Shown: positions 44,632 to 54,735, counted from the stretch's first letter. The stretch: DNA of 64,000 bases from Desulfosporosinus fructosivorans (GCF_004766045.1 NZ_SPQQ01000001.1:682001-746000), one strand, 5' to 3'. Numbers and translations: made by a program. The notes: generated by a model from the letters alone, not told the origin.

Positions 44632-45693
44632 ATGCTAGAATTTGATACTGACTTGATGCAATGTGCAGAGATTAAAGTGATTGGTGTCGGTGGCGGTGGA
44701 AACAATGCGGTTAATCGTATGATTACCGCTGGTTTACAAGGAGTAGATTTTGTCACAGTAAATACTGACTCCCAGGCCTTACAGCTATCCCGTGCAGGTC
44801 AGAAAGTGCAAATAGGGATAAAGTTGACCAAAGGACTTGGAGCAGGCGCAAATCCAGAAATAGGGGCTAAAGCGGCTGAAGAGAGCCGTGAAGAACTTAC
44901 AAGGGTATTAAAGGGCGCAGATATGGTCTTCGTTACTGCGGGAATGGGCGGTGGAACGGGAACTGGAGGAGCACCTATCGTTGCAGAAGTGGCCAAGGAA
45001 ATGGGAGCACTGACGGTAGGCGTAGTTACACGTCCATTCACCTTCGAAGGCCGAAAACGGGCTATGCAGGCAGAAAAGGGAATCGCAGAGCTAAAAAGCA
45101 AAGTAGATACTCTAATTACTATCCCTAATGATCGTTTGTTGCAAGTAGTGGACAAGCATACTACGATCCATGAAGCTTTTCGCATTGCAGATGATGTTCT
45201 ACGCCAAGGGGTTCAAGGGATTTCGGATTTAATTGCGGTCCCAGGTCTGATAAATTTGGACTTCGCCGATGTTAAGACTATTATGTCGAATACGGGTTCT
45301 GCTCTTATGGGTATTGGTCAGGCAACTGGGGAAAACCGTGCCGCTGACGCAGCTCGTAAAGCAATTTCTAGTCCGCTGCTGGAAACTTCGATTGAAGGAG
45401 CCAAAGGAGTCCTTCTCAATATTACCGGAGGGATTAATTTAACTCTCTTTGAAGTGAACGAAGCTGCAGGAATTATTGCGGAAGCCGCAGACCCTGAAGC
45501 AAATATTATCTTTGGTGCGGTCATTGACGAGAACCTCAAGGAAGAGATTAGAGTCACCGTCATCGCAACTGGCTTTGATCAGCAGTGGGCTGGTTTTGGT
45601 CTTGCACCGGGGAAAGCGCAGGAAAATATTATCAAACCTGTATCGAAAGAAGGAGACGTTGACATTCCAGAATTTCTGAGACGTCGTCGTTAG
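44632..45693 (+). CDS. ftsZ: Cell division protein FtsZ
   Basis: A 353-residue tubulin-like GTPase forming the Z-ring. GTP-binding [12 protein letters not shown] and the C-terminal peptide [11 protein letters not shown] are seen. The C-terminal peptide normally binds membrane anchors; SepF (54.3 kb) is the only candidate in this window. Confidence 0.97.
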   Translation: MLEFDTDLMQCAEIKVIGVGGGGNNAVNRMITAGLQGVDFVTVNTDSQALQLSRAGQKVQIGIKLTKGLGAGANPEIGAKAAEESREELTRVLKGADMVFVTAGMGGGTGTGGAPIVAEVAKEMGALTVGVVTRPFTFEGRKRAMQAEKGIAELKSKVDTLITIPNDRLLQVVDKHTTIHEAFRIADDVLRQGVQGISDLIAVPGLINLDFADVKTIMSNTGSALMGIGQATGENRAADAARKAISSPLLETSIEGAKGVLLNITGGINLTLFEVNEAAGIIAEAADPEANIIFGAVIDENLKEEIRVTVIATGFDQQWAGFGLAPGKAQENIIKPVSKEGDVDIPEFLRRRR

Positions 45694-45758
45694 TTCAAGC
45701 ATACTTGCCTACAGGACACGACCACCTAAGGCCAGCCCCTCAAGGCTGGGTGAATAGC

Positions 45759-45811
45759 AAAGCCTGTCTGAAATAGATAAATTTCTATTTCAGACAGGCT
45801 TTTTATATTTG
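45759..45811 (+). terminator. Terminator after ftsZ
   Basis: AAAGCCTGTCTGAAATAGA pairs perfectly with TCTATTTCAGACAGGCTTT and T-rich sequence follows. It separates the dcw cluster from the sporulation genes. Confidence 0.92.
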
Positions 45812-45859
45812 CTCACATATGCTCACTGCTAGGCTATCTCACCCGATAAGTTGGCACAT

Positions 45860-45980
45860 TCTGTCGACATATAGAATACCTTAAAGAATTCATACGCGAC
45901 ATGCATTTGTTCTCCTAAAAAATTCCATTCTAACCCACGAAAAGCGACAGGTTTTACTACTGTCTTTAGGTATAATTTTG
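45860..45980 (+). promoter_or_regulatory. Likely Spo0A-controlled promoter of spoIIGA-sigE
   Basis: TATAAT at 45971-45976. About 22 nt upstream is GCGACAGG, a reverse-strand match to the 0A box (TGTCGAA), as at the Bacillus spoIIG promoter. Further 0A-like sites are TGTCGAC (45862-45868) and GCGACATG (about 45896). Assigned by analogy. Confidence 0.45.
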
Positions 45981-46008
45981 TGAGAAGCGTATGGAAAGGG
46001 TGCACTAG

Positions 46009-46926
46009 ATGGGCGTAGCAGAGACTTATCTCGACCTGGATATTCTCATTAATGGAGGGATGGACGCCCTTATTCTCACTCTCACCAGTCGACTCATTCG
46101 TCTCCCAGTCCGACCCAGCCGAATCTTGGCTGGAGTCCTTCTCGGAGAAATTCCAGTGCTTCTAGCTTGTTATTCCGCTTCTCCGTGGACAACGTTAAGC
46201 AAATGGGTTATTCCGTTTCTAATGGTTGGAGTCACTTTCACTGCACGGAGACCGTACACTTTTTTCAAAGCAATGGTTGGGTTTTGGCTTCTTTCAGCAG
46301 GACTCGGCGGTTTTGTGTATGCAGTATGGGGATGGGTGCAATTTGATAACGGATTAGGTAGCGAGCTCTTTTCGCTGGCCCTAAAAAATCTTTGGGTCCT
46401 TCCGTTGGGGGCATTAATGTGGTGGTTTTTGCAGCGTCTTTGGCTACGGTGGCAAGAAAGAAATGCGGTTTTGGAGCAAGTGATTTACGATTTGGAAATT
46501 GATTTTGGTGGTGAGGGACGTGGGGTAGTCTGCATTAAAGCGTTGTTGGACACTGGGAATCATTTGCGTGATCCCTTGAATGGGTTACCTGTTATTCTGC
46601 TGGAAGAGGAGGTTGCCGTTGCGTCTTTGCCAGATAATGTGAGATCCTTTCTAAATATCCCTTGGAATGACTACGCTGACCCTTGGCCATTGTTATGGAA
46701 GCTTAATCCCAGTCTAGTGAAACGCCTAGTATTCATTCCTTTTCAGGCAATTGATCGTCAGAGCTGGCTTATGGGGATAAGACCTGAGCGCGTGACGTGT
46801 TTTGACAAAAAGGGATCCCGGCAGATCAAGGCAACGGTGGCACTCGTCAAACAAGTGTTAAGTTCAGAGGGTGAATACCAAGCTTTAATACACCCTGAAC
46901 ATGTGCAGAAAGGTGGAGATGAATAA
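46009..46926 (+). CDS. spoIIGA: Sporulation sigma-E factor-processing peptidase
   Basis: A 305-residue aspartic protease that activates pro-sigma-E in the mother cell. About five membrane helices fill the N-terminal half, then a pepsin-like domain with D181TGN in LLDTGNHLRDPL. Directly followed by sigE (ATG after 3 nt), which confirms the assignment. Confidence 0.93.
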   Translation: MGVAETYLDLDILINGGMDALILTLTSRLIRLPVRPSRILAGVLLGEIPVLLACYSASPWTTLSKWVIPFLMVGVTFTARRPYTFFKAMVGFWLLSAGLGGFVYAVWGWVQFDNGLGSELFSLALKNLWVLPLGALMWWFLQRLWLRWQERNAVLEQVIYDLEIDFGGEGRGVVCIKALLDTGNHLRDPLNGLPVILLEEEVAVASLPDNVRSFLNIPWNDYADPWPLLWKLNPSLVKRLVFIPFQAIDRQSWLMGIRPERVTCFDKKGSRQIKATVALVKQVLSSEGEYQALIHPEHVQKGGDE

Positions 46927-47652
46927 GTGATGTGGTGGAGGAATGTTCAAGATAGGGCCAGACGCTTCTGGTTCATGCTACGTCAGAAAATCTTTGGAGT
47001 CAGTGGAATCTATTATGTTGGAAGCAGTGAAGCCCTTCCGCCACCACTCAACTCTGATGAAGAAGGGGTCCTCTTGGAACGGTTGGAATTAGGTGACGGT
47101 TCCATTCGGGATATTTTAATCGAACGCAACTTGCGCTTAGTGGTGTATATTGCTCGGAAATTCGAAAATACTGGGATAGGGATTGAAGACCTGGTTTCCA
47201 TAGGAACTATTGGGTTAATTAAAGCGGTCAACACCTTTGATCCTCAAAAGAAAATAAAACTGGCCACCTATGCATCCAGGTGTATTGAAAATGAAATTTT
47301 AATGTATCTTAGACGAAACAATAAGACCCGCTCAGAAGTATCGTTTGATGAACCCTTAAATATTGATTGGGATGGGAACGAATTACTCTTATCAGATGTT
47401 TTGGGTACAGAAAATGACATTATCTCGAAGCCTATTGAAGAACAGGTAGACCGGCAGTTACTACATTTGGCGATGGGGAGGTTAACGAATAGAGAAAAGG
47501 TAATTATGGAACTAAGATTTGGCTTGGATAATGGCGTTGAGAAAACACAAAAAGAAGTAGCTGATCGACTGGGTATCTCACAGTCTTATATATCTCGTCT
47601 CGAGAAAAGGATTATTCGCAGATTACGGAAAGAATTTTGTCGATTGGAATAA
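46927..47652 (+). CDS. sigE: RNA polymerase sporulation sigma factor SigE
   Basis: A 241-residue sigma factor of the mother cell. The N terminus carries a short hydrophobic pro-sequence ([10 protein letters not shown]) removed by SpoIIGA before [13 protein letters not shown]. Regions 2-4 include [19 protein letters not shown] and [18 protein letters not shown] at 46927 or ATG at 46930 may start it. Confidence 0.95.
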   Translation: MMWWRNVQDRARRFWFMLRQKIFGVSGIYYVGSSEALPPPLNSDEEGVLLERLELGDGSIRDILIERNLRLVVYIARKFENTGIGIEDLVSIGTIGLIKAVNTFDPQKKIKLATYASRCIENEILMYLRRNNKTRSEVSFDEPLNIDWDGNELLLSDVLGTENDIISKPIEEQVDRQLLHLAMGRLTNREKVIMELRFGLDNGVEKTQKEVADRLGISQSYISRLEKRIIRRLRKEFCRLE

Positions 47653-47712
47653 CCTAAACTTTGTTAGGGCATACTTCCCAACAGAATTGTTGGCTGGGGA
47701 GGTGCTCGGAAT

Positions 47713-48486
47713 TTGGCATTAAATAAAGTTGAGATTTGTGGAGTGAACACCTCGAAATTGCCTGTTTTATCCAGCGTTAAAATGAAAGAGTTGTTTGTAA
47801 TTTACCAAGCTGGAGATCGCAGCGCACGGGACAAACTTATTCATGGAAATCTACGTCTTGTTCTCAGTGTGATTCAGAGGTTTACAAATCGCGGAGAATA
47901 CGTGGATGATCTTTTTCAAGTCGGTTGCATTGGCTTGATGAAAGCGATCGACAATTTTGATCTTGGACAAAACGTTAAGTTTTCTACTTATGCCGTCCCC
48001 ATGATCATTGGGGAAATCCGACGTTATTTGCGAGATAACAATCCGATACGGGTAAGCCGATCCCTGCGAGATATCGCATACAAGGCGCTTCAGGTGAGAG
48101 ATCAATTGGTTTGTGAATGTTCACGTGAACCAACAGTAACGGAGATAGCTACTAAACTTTGTCTACCACGAGAAGAAGTTATTTTTGCCTTGGATGCTAT
48201 TCAAGAACCGATTTCTTTGTTTGAACCAATCTACCATGATGGAGGGGATCCAATCTTTGTAATGGATCAAATAGGGGATGATAAGCAATCTGACACTGGT
48301 TGGATTGAGGGGCTTGCTGTGCGGGAAGCATTACGACGTCTCAGTGAACGAGAAAAGCTTATTTTATCCTTGCGGTTCTTCAACGGCAAGACTCAAATGG
48401 AGGTTGCGGATGAGATCGGGATTTCCCAGGCGCAGGTATCCCGACTTGAGAAAGCCGCCATGCAACACATGCGCAAGTATGTTTAG
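47713..48486 (+). CDS. sigG: RNA polymerase sporulation sigma factor SigG
   Basis: A 257-residue forespore sigma factor. The start KVEICGVNTSKLPVL is typical of SigG and separates it from SigF. Regions 2 and 4 are intact. TTG at 47713 follows GGGAGGTG. It lies immediately after sigE. Confidence 0.95.
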   Translation: MALNKVEICGVNTSKLPVLSSVKMKELFVIYQAGDRSARDKLIHGNLRLVLSVIQRFTNRGEYVDDLFQVGCIGLMKAIDNFDLGQNVKFSTYAVPMIIGEIRRYLRDNNPIRVSRSLRDIAYKALQVRDQLVCECSREPTVTEIATKLCLPREEVIFALDAIQEPISLFEPIYHDGGDPIFVMDQIGDDKQSDTGWIEGLAVREALRRLSEREKLILSLRFFNGKTQMEVADEIGISQAQVSRLEKAAMQHMRKYV

Positions 48487-48737
48487 TGAGGTGTGTGGCA
48501 CGAGGTTTAAGGTACATAGCGCGATATTTAGGCTATGGACCTCGAACATCGGGCCTTGATTAGGCAAAATACGTTAATATGTGTAGAGACTAGGCTATTT
48601 TGAGTCCCCCCTTCATATGATGATATATAAGGCACGAAGCGCGATACACTTATGCGCGATGTACGAGAGGTGCTTGTGTGTAATATTCGAACCTCTCACC
48701 TCACGCGATCGAGCCTCGTTTAAGGGGGGGCTTAACA
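48487..48737. other. Gap between sigG and ymxH
   Basis: Holds short repeats such as GGCACGA and AAGCGCGATA (at about 48495-48530 and 48630-48655). No gene is recognised. Confidence 0.35.
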
Positions 48738-49001
48738 ATGCGAATCTCGGAATTGCGATTATTGGATGTTGTCAATGTTAAGGATGGACGAAGGTTAGGT
48801 CCTATCAAAGACCTAGATTTGGATCTAGAACGTGGCGTCGTCAAAGGAATTATTGTGCCAGGGCCCACGCGGAGTTGGGGGCTTTTTGGTAATGGTAAGT
48901 CGGATGATTATATTATCCCATGGGACCGTGTGAAGAAAATAGGAGTTGACGTCATCTTAGTAGATGCCAAGGATTTGCCTGAATTTAACACAGACCTATG
49001 A
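48738..49001 (+). CDS. YlmC/YmxH family sporulation protein (PRC barrel)
   Basis: An 87-residue PRC-barrel protein (MRISELRLLDVVNVKDGRRL, then FGNGKSDDYIIPWDRVKKIG) found with sigG in spore-formers. Exact role not established. It ends before a terminator. Confidence 0.85.
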   Translation: MRISELRLLDVVNVKDGRRLGPIKDLDLDLERGVVKGIIVPGPTRSWGLFGNGKSDDYIIPWDRVKKIGVDVILVDAKDLPEFNTDL

Positions 49002-49029
49002 TCATTGATAATTTACAAAAATATTTGAC

Positions 49030-49070
49030 AAGCATAAACCCGCTACAGGATAAGGGCTTATGCTTTTTTT
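49030..49070 (+). terminator. Terminator after ymxH
   Basis: AAGCATAAACCC pairs with GGGCTTATGCTT and is followed by TTTTT. Confidence 0.88.
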
Positions 49071-49168
49071 ATACTAGTCAGAAAGTATAACGATTAATTA
49101 TATACTTTCTGACTAGTATAAGTGCAACTAAGGCGACCGCCTGCGCCCGATGGCCTGGCGCTAGCCAA
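49064..49168. repeat. ~105-bp repeat, left copy
   Basis: Starts with a perfect 20-bp inverted repeat (TATACTAGTCAGAAAGTATA at 49070-49089 and its complement at 49101-49120) and continues with AGTGCAACTAAGGC...AGCCAAG. The other copy, inverted, is at 53362-53467. Confidence 0.85.
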
Positions 49169-49277
49169 GTTTTCTTTATAATTCCATCACTTGGCTCGTC
49201 TCTACTAGGACTAATGGCAGGTTTGTCCTCTGGGTTATAAAATGGTATATTTAAAGGAAATTGAAGGAGTAAGAGGA

Positions 49278-50096
49278 ATGCGCTGGAAATGGCAAAAAAG
49301 AGGAAGCTTGAACTACCTAACTCTTCCCAAATGGCAAGCTGAAGGGGTTGACGTGGGATTCTCGACTCGGGTTGGGGGAGTAAGCGCGGTTCCCTACGAT
49401 ACGTTCAATTTAGGACTTCATGTAGGTGATGACCCCAGTGCGGTTTTGGAAAACCGAAAGCGTTGGTTAGATCACTGGGAGTTTCCCTGCTCGAGGGTGG
49501 CGGTGGGCGAACAGGTTCATGGCACGAATGTTTTATGGGTGGATGAGAAAGATGGGGGCCGTGGGGTTCTTGAATTGGAGACTGCAATCCCAGCTGTGGA
49601 CGGATTAGTGACGCAGAGTGCCATTGGATTGATGAGCTATTTTGCAGATTGTGTTCCTATGTTCTTTTATTTTCCAGATATTCAGGCTGTTGGAATCGCG
49701 CACGCTGGTTGGAGAGGAACTGCCCAAAAGATGGGGCAAAAGGTCTTGGAGTGTTTTGAAAAAGCTGGAGGACGATCGGAAAAGGCTTGGGTAGCAATAG
49801 GTCCAAGCATTGGCCCATGTTGTTACTTCGTGGATGAAACCGTAGCAACCCAGTTTCGTGCAAATTTTGCAGAGACACCATTTTTGTCTAGGCAAGAGGA
49901 TGGACATTATCTTCTAGATTTATGGGAGGCTAACAAGACTACGCTTTTGGAAAAAGGCGTTAGACCGGAAAATATTGACGTGGCAGCTACCTGCACTGCG
50001 GATAATCCTGAATGGTTCTTTTCCCATCGACGGGATGGAGCGTGCACAGGACGAATGGCAGGGTGGATCAATATGCGAAGTTCGAGGCACGACTGA
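49278..50096 (+). CDS. pgeF: PgeF-like protein (YlmD, peptidoglycan editing / purine nucleoside phosphorylase fold)
   Basis: A 272-residue protein of the multicopper-laccase-domain family. It has GIAHAGWRGTAQKM, GPCCYF and CTADNPEWFFSHRRDG, giving the metal/His-Cys site. Members remove wrong amino acids from UDP-MurNAc or cleave purine nucleosides. ATG at 49278 follows GAAGGAG; an earlier ATG at 49242 adds 12 residues. Confidence 0.88.
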   Translation: MRWKWQKRGSLNYLTLPKWQAEGVDVGFSTRVGGVSAVPYDTFNLGLHVGDDPSAVLENRKRWLDHWEFPCSRVAVGEQVHGTNVLWVDEKDGGRGVLELETAIPAVDGLVTQSAIGLMSYFADCVPMFFYFPDIQAVGIAHAGWRGTAQKMGQKVLECFEKAGGRSEKAWVAIGPSIGPCCYFVDETVATQFRANFAETPFLSRQEDGHYLLDLWEANKTTLLEKGVRPENIDVAATCTADNPEWFFSHRRDGACTGRMAGWINMRSSRHD

Positions 50097-50187
50097 AAGT
50101 GCGAAGCAGATGAGTGAGGCTCGTTGCACGAGTGGTGGATAATCAAAATCGCACCTCGAGCATCACGCATCAATAGGGGGGATATAG

Positions 50188-50880
50188 GTGGCAAAGATAT
50201 TAGTAGTTGATGACGAGGAACCAATTCTGGAACTTCTCAGATTCAATTTAGAAAAGGAAGGGTACCTTGTTAGTGTAGCGAAGGATGGTCAAGAAGCCTT
50301 ACAGCATGTGGAAAATGACCAACCTGACCTCCTTGTGCTTGATCTGATGCTCCCGGGTATGGATGGATTAGAGGTTTGCCGAAAACTTCGATCTAATCCT
50401 AAATTCCAACAAATTCCCATCATTATGTTAACTGCCAAGGGTGAGGAATTTGATAAAGTTTTAGGACTCGAGTTAGGTGCAGATGATTATATGACCAAAC
50501 CGTTCAGTCCGCGTGAATTGTTGGCCCGTATTAAAGCTCGTTTGCGCCGTCCGAATTCTCAGGAGGAGGATACGGATGCTAAGGTTATTATTCGGGGTGA
50601 GTTGCGGGTTGATGTAACAGGATTTCGTGTTCATGTGAGGGGAGAAGAAACTGAGCTAACTCCCAAAGAATTTGAACTTCTACGCGTTTTGGTTGCTCAC
50701 CCGGGGAAGGTATATTCGCGGGACGAGCTGTTGGAACGGATTTGGGGATATGAATATGATGGGGATACTCGAACTGTCGATGTTCATGTGCGTCACCTGC
50801 GACTAAAAGTGGAAAGAGATCCTTCTAATCCTGAATATATTGAGACTCTACGCGGGATTGGTTACCGCTTTAAAGGATAA
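50188..50880 (+). CDS. OmpR/PhoB-type response regulator
   Basis: A 230-residue regulator: receiver domain with D8/D9, phospho-acceptor D52 in VLDLMLPGMDG and K in TKPFSPREL, then a winged-helix domain (ELTPKEFELLRVL, DTRTVDVHVRHLR). GTG at 50188. The histidine kinase follows with a 4-nt gap. PhoP/PhoB or WalR assignment is not decided. Confidence 0.92.
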   Translation: MAKILVVDDEEPILELLRFNLEKEGYLVSVAKDGQEALQHVENDQPDLLVLDLMLPGMDGLEVCRKLRSNPKFQQIPIIMLTAKGEEFDKVLGLELGADDYMTKPFSPRELLARIKARLRRPNSQEEDTDAKVIIRGELRVDVTGFRVHVRGEETELTPKEFELLRVLVAHPGKVYSRDELLERIWGYEYDGDTRTVDVHVRHLRLKVERDPSNPEYIETLRGIGYRFKG

Positions 50881-50884
50881 CGTG

Positions 50885-52255
50885 ATGAGTATAAAATGGC
50901 GATTAACAGGACTTTTTATGGCGATGACGGGGCTTTCTCTTCTTTTATTCTGGGTCGGAGAGAGTGTGAGGATAGCCTCTAATGTGCAACGAATTGATTT
51001 CGGAGTTATATTATTAGCAGTGGGTCTACCCGCAGGGGTAGTTTACATCTATGCCAGCCAATTATCTCGGCGGATGGAGAAACTTCATTTTGCGACTCAA
51101 AGGATTGCTAGAGGAGATTTTGAACATATTCATTTAACCGATTCGACAGATGAACTTGGGCAATTTACAACAGAATTAAATAGTCTTTCCCGTCACGTTG
51201 AGCTGATTGTTCAAAATGGAACCCAGGAAGCATACAAGATGGAGACTATTTTGGCGGGAATGCAAGAAGGCGTAGTGGCAGTGGACCACGTTGGGCGGGT
51301 TGTTTTGGTTAACTCGGCAGCTGAAAGGATCTTTGAAAGACAAGGAACGAATCGAGAATTGAAATATCTGTTGGAGTTGACTTATGATTCGGAATTGGAG
51401 CACTTAATCCGTAAGGTGCTTTCGGGGCAACAACTTTCAGCGACGCGAGAAACCTATATAGCCCAAAGGAAGGTTCAAAGTCAGATCAACCCGATTCTAA
51501 GTGGACAGGGTCAGATAAGAGGTGCGGTCATCGTGATTCATGATGTTACGGAACTACGGCGTCTGGAACAAATGCGGACAGAATTTGTAGCGAATGTTTC
51601 TCATGAATTACGGACTCCACTGACTTCTATTAAAGGATTTGTTGAAACCCTTCTGGATGGAGCGGCCGAAGACCCCTCCTTACGTGATCGATTTCTCAAG
51701 ATTATCCAAGCGGAAACCTTACGCCTGCAACGCCTGATCGATGACCTGCTTTCTTTAGCCCATTTTGAAGGACGGGATAATCGCCCTGAAGTGACTTCAG
51801 ATAACGCGAGTTATGTTCAGAAGGCTTATGAAACCATAAAACCAGTAATTCTGAGTTTTGCTCAGGCTAAAGGAATTAAAGTAGAGGTGGATCTTCCGGA
51901 AACTATGCCACCGTTATTAATAGGGGAAAATCTCCTGAGTCAACTTCTTCTAAACCTGCTAGAAAATGCGGTCAAATATACAACAGAGGGGCGTGTTTGG
52001 CTGCAGGCACGTGTGGGACCGGATTACATTCACTTAGAATTCGGAGATACGGGCTGTGGCATCCCAGAAGAGATGCTGCCACGGATTTTCGAGCGTTTCT
52101 ATCGGGTGGATAAGGCCCGTTCACGAGAACAAGGGGGAACGGGTCTAGGTCTTAGTATTGTTAAACATTTGCTGGAAGGCATGGGTGGCAAAATTAGTGT
52201 AACTTCTCAGCTAGGGGTGGGGACTATCTTTACGGTTGATTTGCCCCGAGCTTAA
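50885..52255 (+). CDS. PhoR/WalK-like sensor histidine kinase
   Basis: A 456-residue kinase: two membrane helices near residues 9-60 with a short outer loop, HAMP, PAS (about 115-200), HisKA with H240 in VSHELRTPLTSIKGF, and an ATPase domain (NLLENAVKYT, GDTGCGIPEE, GGTGLGLSIVKH). It partners with the upstream regulator. The small extracytoplasmic part means the signal may be intramembrane or cytoplasmic. Confidence 0.92.
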   Translation: MSIKWRLTGLFMAMTGLSLLLFWVGESVRIASNVQRIDFGVILLAVGLPAGVVYIYASQLSRRMEKLHFATQRIARGDFEHIHLTDSTDELGQFTTELNSLSRHVELIVQNGTQEAYKMETILAGMQEGVVAVDHVGRVVLVNSAAERIFERQGTNRELKYLLELTYDSELEHLIRKVLSGQQLSATRETYIAQRKVQSQINPILSGQGQIRGAVIVIHDVTELRRLEQMRTEFVANVSHELRTPLTSIKGFVETLLDGAAEDPSLRDRFLKIIQAETLRLQRLIDDLLSLAHFEGRDNRPEVTSDNASYVQKAYETIKPVILSFAQAKGIKVEVDLPETMPPLLIGENLLSQLLLNLLENAVKYTTEGRVWLQARVGPDYIHLEFGDTGCGIPEEMLPRIFERFYRVDKARSREQGGTGLGLSIVKHLLEGMGGKISVTSQLGVGTIFTVDLPRA

Positions 52256-52430
52256 TCGTGGATTCGCTGCAGTACGTGATACGTGATACGTGGCGTGTAT
52301 GTAGTACGGACGAAACTGAATGACGAAACCGAAAACGAAAACGAAATGAAAATCTGAATATCGAACATAGAGTATGTGGACTGTGTCAAACCACGAATAT
52401 CGAACTACGAACTACGAACTGGAGGGAGCC
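52255..52430. repeat. GTGATACGTGATACGTGG / CGAACTACGAACTACGAA repeats
   Basis: Direct repeats of ACGTGATACGTG, then GAAACCGAAAACGAAAACG, then ACGAATATCGAACTACGAAC fill the gap before the HlyD-like gene. They resemble the GTGGTTCG family at 39675-39822 on the opposite strand. Confidence 0.65.
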
Positions 52431-53360
52431 ATGGCGGGAAAAGGAAAAAAAACAATCTATCTGTTTTGGGGTGTTCTGATGATCGCCTTAGCCGGAGGGA
52501 TCTTCTGGTTCTATCGCTCAAATTTCGATACGAGGACTATTAAATTTGCTGTGGCCCAAATCGGAACGATTACTCATGAACGTAAAGTTACAGCAACCTA
52601 TGCGAATCAGGAGCTACCAATTGCTGCTCCTGTCTCTGGTAATGTTCAATATATTGGTGAAGATGGACAGCGATTCAGGCGAGGAGAGGGCGTGGCAACC
52701 CTTCTACCTGAAGGAGCTACCCCTGGAACCAAACAAGAAAATGCTATTAACCAAACGATTCCAGCAACAATGGGAGGGTTATTTTTCCGTCAAACTGATG
52801 GATTAGAAGCTATCATAACTTCTGAAAACTTAATTTCTATGGATTTGGATAGATTATTGGCCCAGGCAGCTAACGTTAAAATTCCAACAACTAACGTTCA
52901 ACAAGGGGAGTATGTCGGCAAAATAGTGAATAACCTCATTCCCACTCAGGCCTTCCTCGAACTTTCAAGTATCGAGGGCCTTACTATCGGGAAGACGATA
53001 AGATTAACGATAGGAGAGCAAACAGCCAGTGCAAAAATTTTGCGTAAATCTGAGAAACCTATGGGAGTGGTCGTAATGTTTCCTTATTATATCGATGGAT
53101 CAGCGACCAAGCGACGTCAAGAAGTGACCTGGAGCTACCAATCACCGACTAGTGGGGTTCTCGTTCCCATAAGTGCTCTGTGGACGCAGGGAGAGGAACT
53201 CGGAGTTTTTCTCTGGAGTGAGGGAGTTGTGCATTTTAAGAAGGTTAAAGTCCTTGATCAAGATGAGAGTCAAGCCTGCATTGAAAATCTGACGAGTGGT
53301 ATTCCCATCGTGATAACCCCTCGTGACGGACTGGAAGGGTTAGCGGCTGATGTAAAGTAA
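52431..53360 (+). CDS. HlyD-like membrane fusion/adaptor protein
   Basis: A 309-residue protein: one membrane helix (residues about 8-26), then a biotinyl-lipoyl-like hairpin region (PIAAPVSGNVQYIGEDGQRF, SGNV with RRGEGV) and beta-barrel (GIPIVITPRDGLEGL). In Firmicutes such proteins often sit between division genes and act in export or envelope processes; a cognate transporter is not seen here. ATG at 52431 follows GGAGGGAGCC. Confidence 0.72.
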   Translation: MAGKGKKTIYLFWGVLMIALAGGIFWFYRSNFDTRTIKFAVAQIGTITHERKVTATYANQELPIAAPVSGNVQYIGEDGQRFRRGEGVATLLPEGATPGTKQENAINQTIPATMGGLFFRQTDGLEAIITSENLISMDLDRLLAQAANVKIPTTNVQQGEYVGKIVNNLIPTQAFLELSSIEGLTIGKTIRLTIGEQTASAKILRKSEKPMGVVVMFPYYIDGSATKRRQEVTWSYQSPTSGVLVPISALWTQGEELGVFLWSEGVVHFKKVKVLDQDESQACIENLTSGIPIVITPRDGLEGLAADVK

Positions 53361-53361
53361 T

Positions 53362-53467
53362 CTTGGCTAGAGCCACAAGCCCTCAGGCGCTGGCGATAGC
53401 CTTAGTTGCACTTATGCTTCCAGAAAGTATATAAACGTAAGTTTATACTTTCTGACTAGTATAAAAA
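53362..53467. repeat. ~105-bp repeat, inverted right copy
   Basis: Read on the minus strand it matches 49064-49168 nearly throughout: TATACTAGTCAGAAAGTATA, spacer, TATACTTTCTGG, AGTGCAACTAAGGC, CTAGCCAAG. The second hairpin arm is partly changed (CTTCCAG instead of CTAGTCAG). Confidence 0.85.
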
Positions 53468-53539
53468 ATATTTAGGTTAGAGCTTTATAAGCAGGAAACG
53501 ACGAAAGGGCGTAGAATTTATTGCGAAGGGGATATTCTA

Positions 53540-54238
53540 ATGTTGACAAGTTCAGGTATTGAGCAACGCTTAGTCGAGGTTCGTCAACGGATAGACCGAG
53601 CTGTAGCCCGGAGTAATCGGGACCCGGGAAGTGTTCGATTATTGGCAGTATCTAAGACCCAGCCAGTTTCAGCCTTAGAGGAGGCTTATCGTGTTGGACA
53701 ACGTAGTTTTGCGGAAAATCGTGTTCAAGAATGGTTGGAGAAAGCCCCTTCTCTAGAAAATGATTGCGAGTGGCACCTGGTGGGAAGTCTTCAGACTAAC
53801 AAAGTAAAGTACTTAGATCAATCTGTTTCTATGATTCATTCACTTGATCGATCTTCGTTATTAAAGACTCTTAACGCACAAGGGGAACGATGTGGTATAA
53901 TCTGGACAACACTCGTTCAAGTCAATATCGCTAGGGACCCTGCAAAGGCGGGATTTATGCCAGAGGAAGTACCAGACTTTCTAAAGTTAATTGGGGATTA
54001 TCCCCATGTCCGAGTTCAAGGATTAATGACTATAGGGGCATTGGAAGCTAGTGCGGCTGAAACGAAAGGATTTTTTCGTCAGCTACGGGTACTAAGGGAT
54101 ACGCTGCAAACTGCAAAAATGTCGGGCGTAGATTTACGTGAGCTTTCGATGGGGATGAGTGGAGACTTCGAAATGGCTATCGAGGAAGGGGCAACTCTTG
54201 TTCGCGTCGGACGTCTGATTTTTGGAGAACGAGGATAG
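53540..54238 (+). CDS. YggS-family PLP homeostasis protein (YlmE)
   Basis: A 232-residue single-domain PLP protein of the PLPBP family. SKTQP carries the PLP-binding Lys; [24 protein letters not shown] and [15 protein letters not shown] are family motifs. It buffers PLP and amino-acid pools. First gene of the ylm stretch after the repeat. Confidence 0.92.
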   Translation: MLTSSGIEQRLVEVRQRIDRAVARSNRDPGSVRLLAVSKTQPVSALEEAYRVGQRSFAENRVQEWLEKAPSLENDCEWHLVGSLQTNKVKYLDQSVSMIHSLDRSSLLKTLNAQGERCGIIWTTLVQVNIARDPAKAGFMPEEVPDFLKLIGDYPHVRVQGLMTIGALEASAAETKGFFRQLRVLRDTLQTAKMSGVDLRELSMGMSGDFEMAIEEGATLVRVGRLIFGERG

Positions 54239-54297
54239 ACTGAGGTCAGAGGACTTAGTCTTGGAAGTGAATAAACTTAGTGAAGGAGATAGGATAA

Positions 54298-54735
54298 ATG
54301 GCGAAATTAATTGACAAAGTGATCGGAATTATGGGATTTTCAGATGAGGAGCCAGAGGATGATATTTTTGAAGAGAATGATAGGGAAAAGAACTCACAAG
54401 AAGAGGTGCGCTCAAGTCGTAAAAATGCTCAGGTAGTAAGTATCCATTCTCAAAAGCAAATGCGCGTGGTTGTGATGGAACCAAGTTCTTTTGAAGAAGC
54501 TCAAAATATTGCTGATCAACTAAAATCGCGCCGACCAGTTATTGTTAATCTGGAAAACACTGAAAAAATGTTAGCTAAACGTATCGTGGATTTTATCAGT
54601 GGGACAACCTATGCGTTAAATGGCAACATGCAAAAAGTTGGAAATGGAATTTTCTTATTCGTGCCTACGAACGTTGATATTTCGGGAGAGATGCGCGATG
54701 AACTTAAAGACAAGGGATTATTCTGGCAAAAATAG
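54298..54735 (+). CDS. sepF: Cell division protein SepF
   Basis: A 145-residue SepF: N-terminal amphipathic membrane-binding start (KLIDKVIGIMGF), acidic linker, then the polymerising core (VVVMEPSSFEEAQNIADQLK, VNLENTEKMLAKRIVDFISG). It tethers FtsZ to the membrane. Important here because ftsA is not found. Confidence 0.93.
   Translation: MAKLIDKVIGIMGFSDEEPEDDIFEENDREKNSQEEVRSSRKNAQVVSIHSQKQMRVVVMEPSSFEEAQNIADQLKSRRPVIVNLENTEKMLAKRIVDFISGTTYALNGNMQKVGNGIFLFVPTNVDISGEMRDELKDKGLFWQK

Noticed and set aside
44632-45693. Second ftsZ or ftsA in this frame
   Set aside because: Only one FtsZ with GTPase motif and C-terminal peptide is present; no actin-like ATPase motif.
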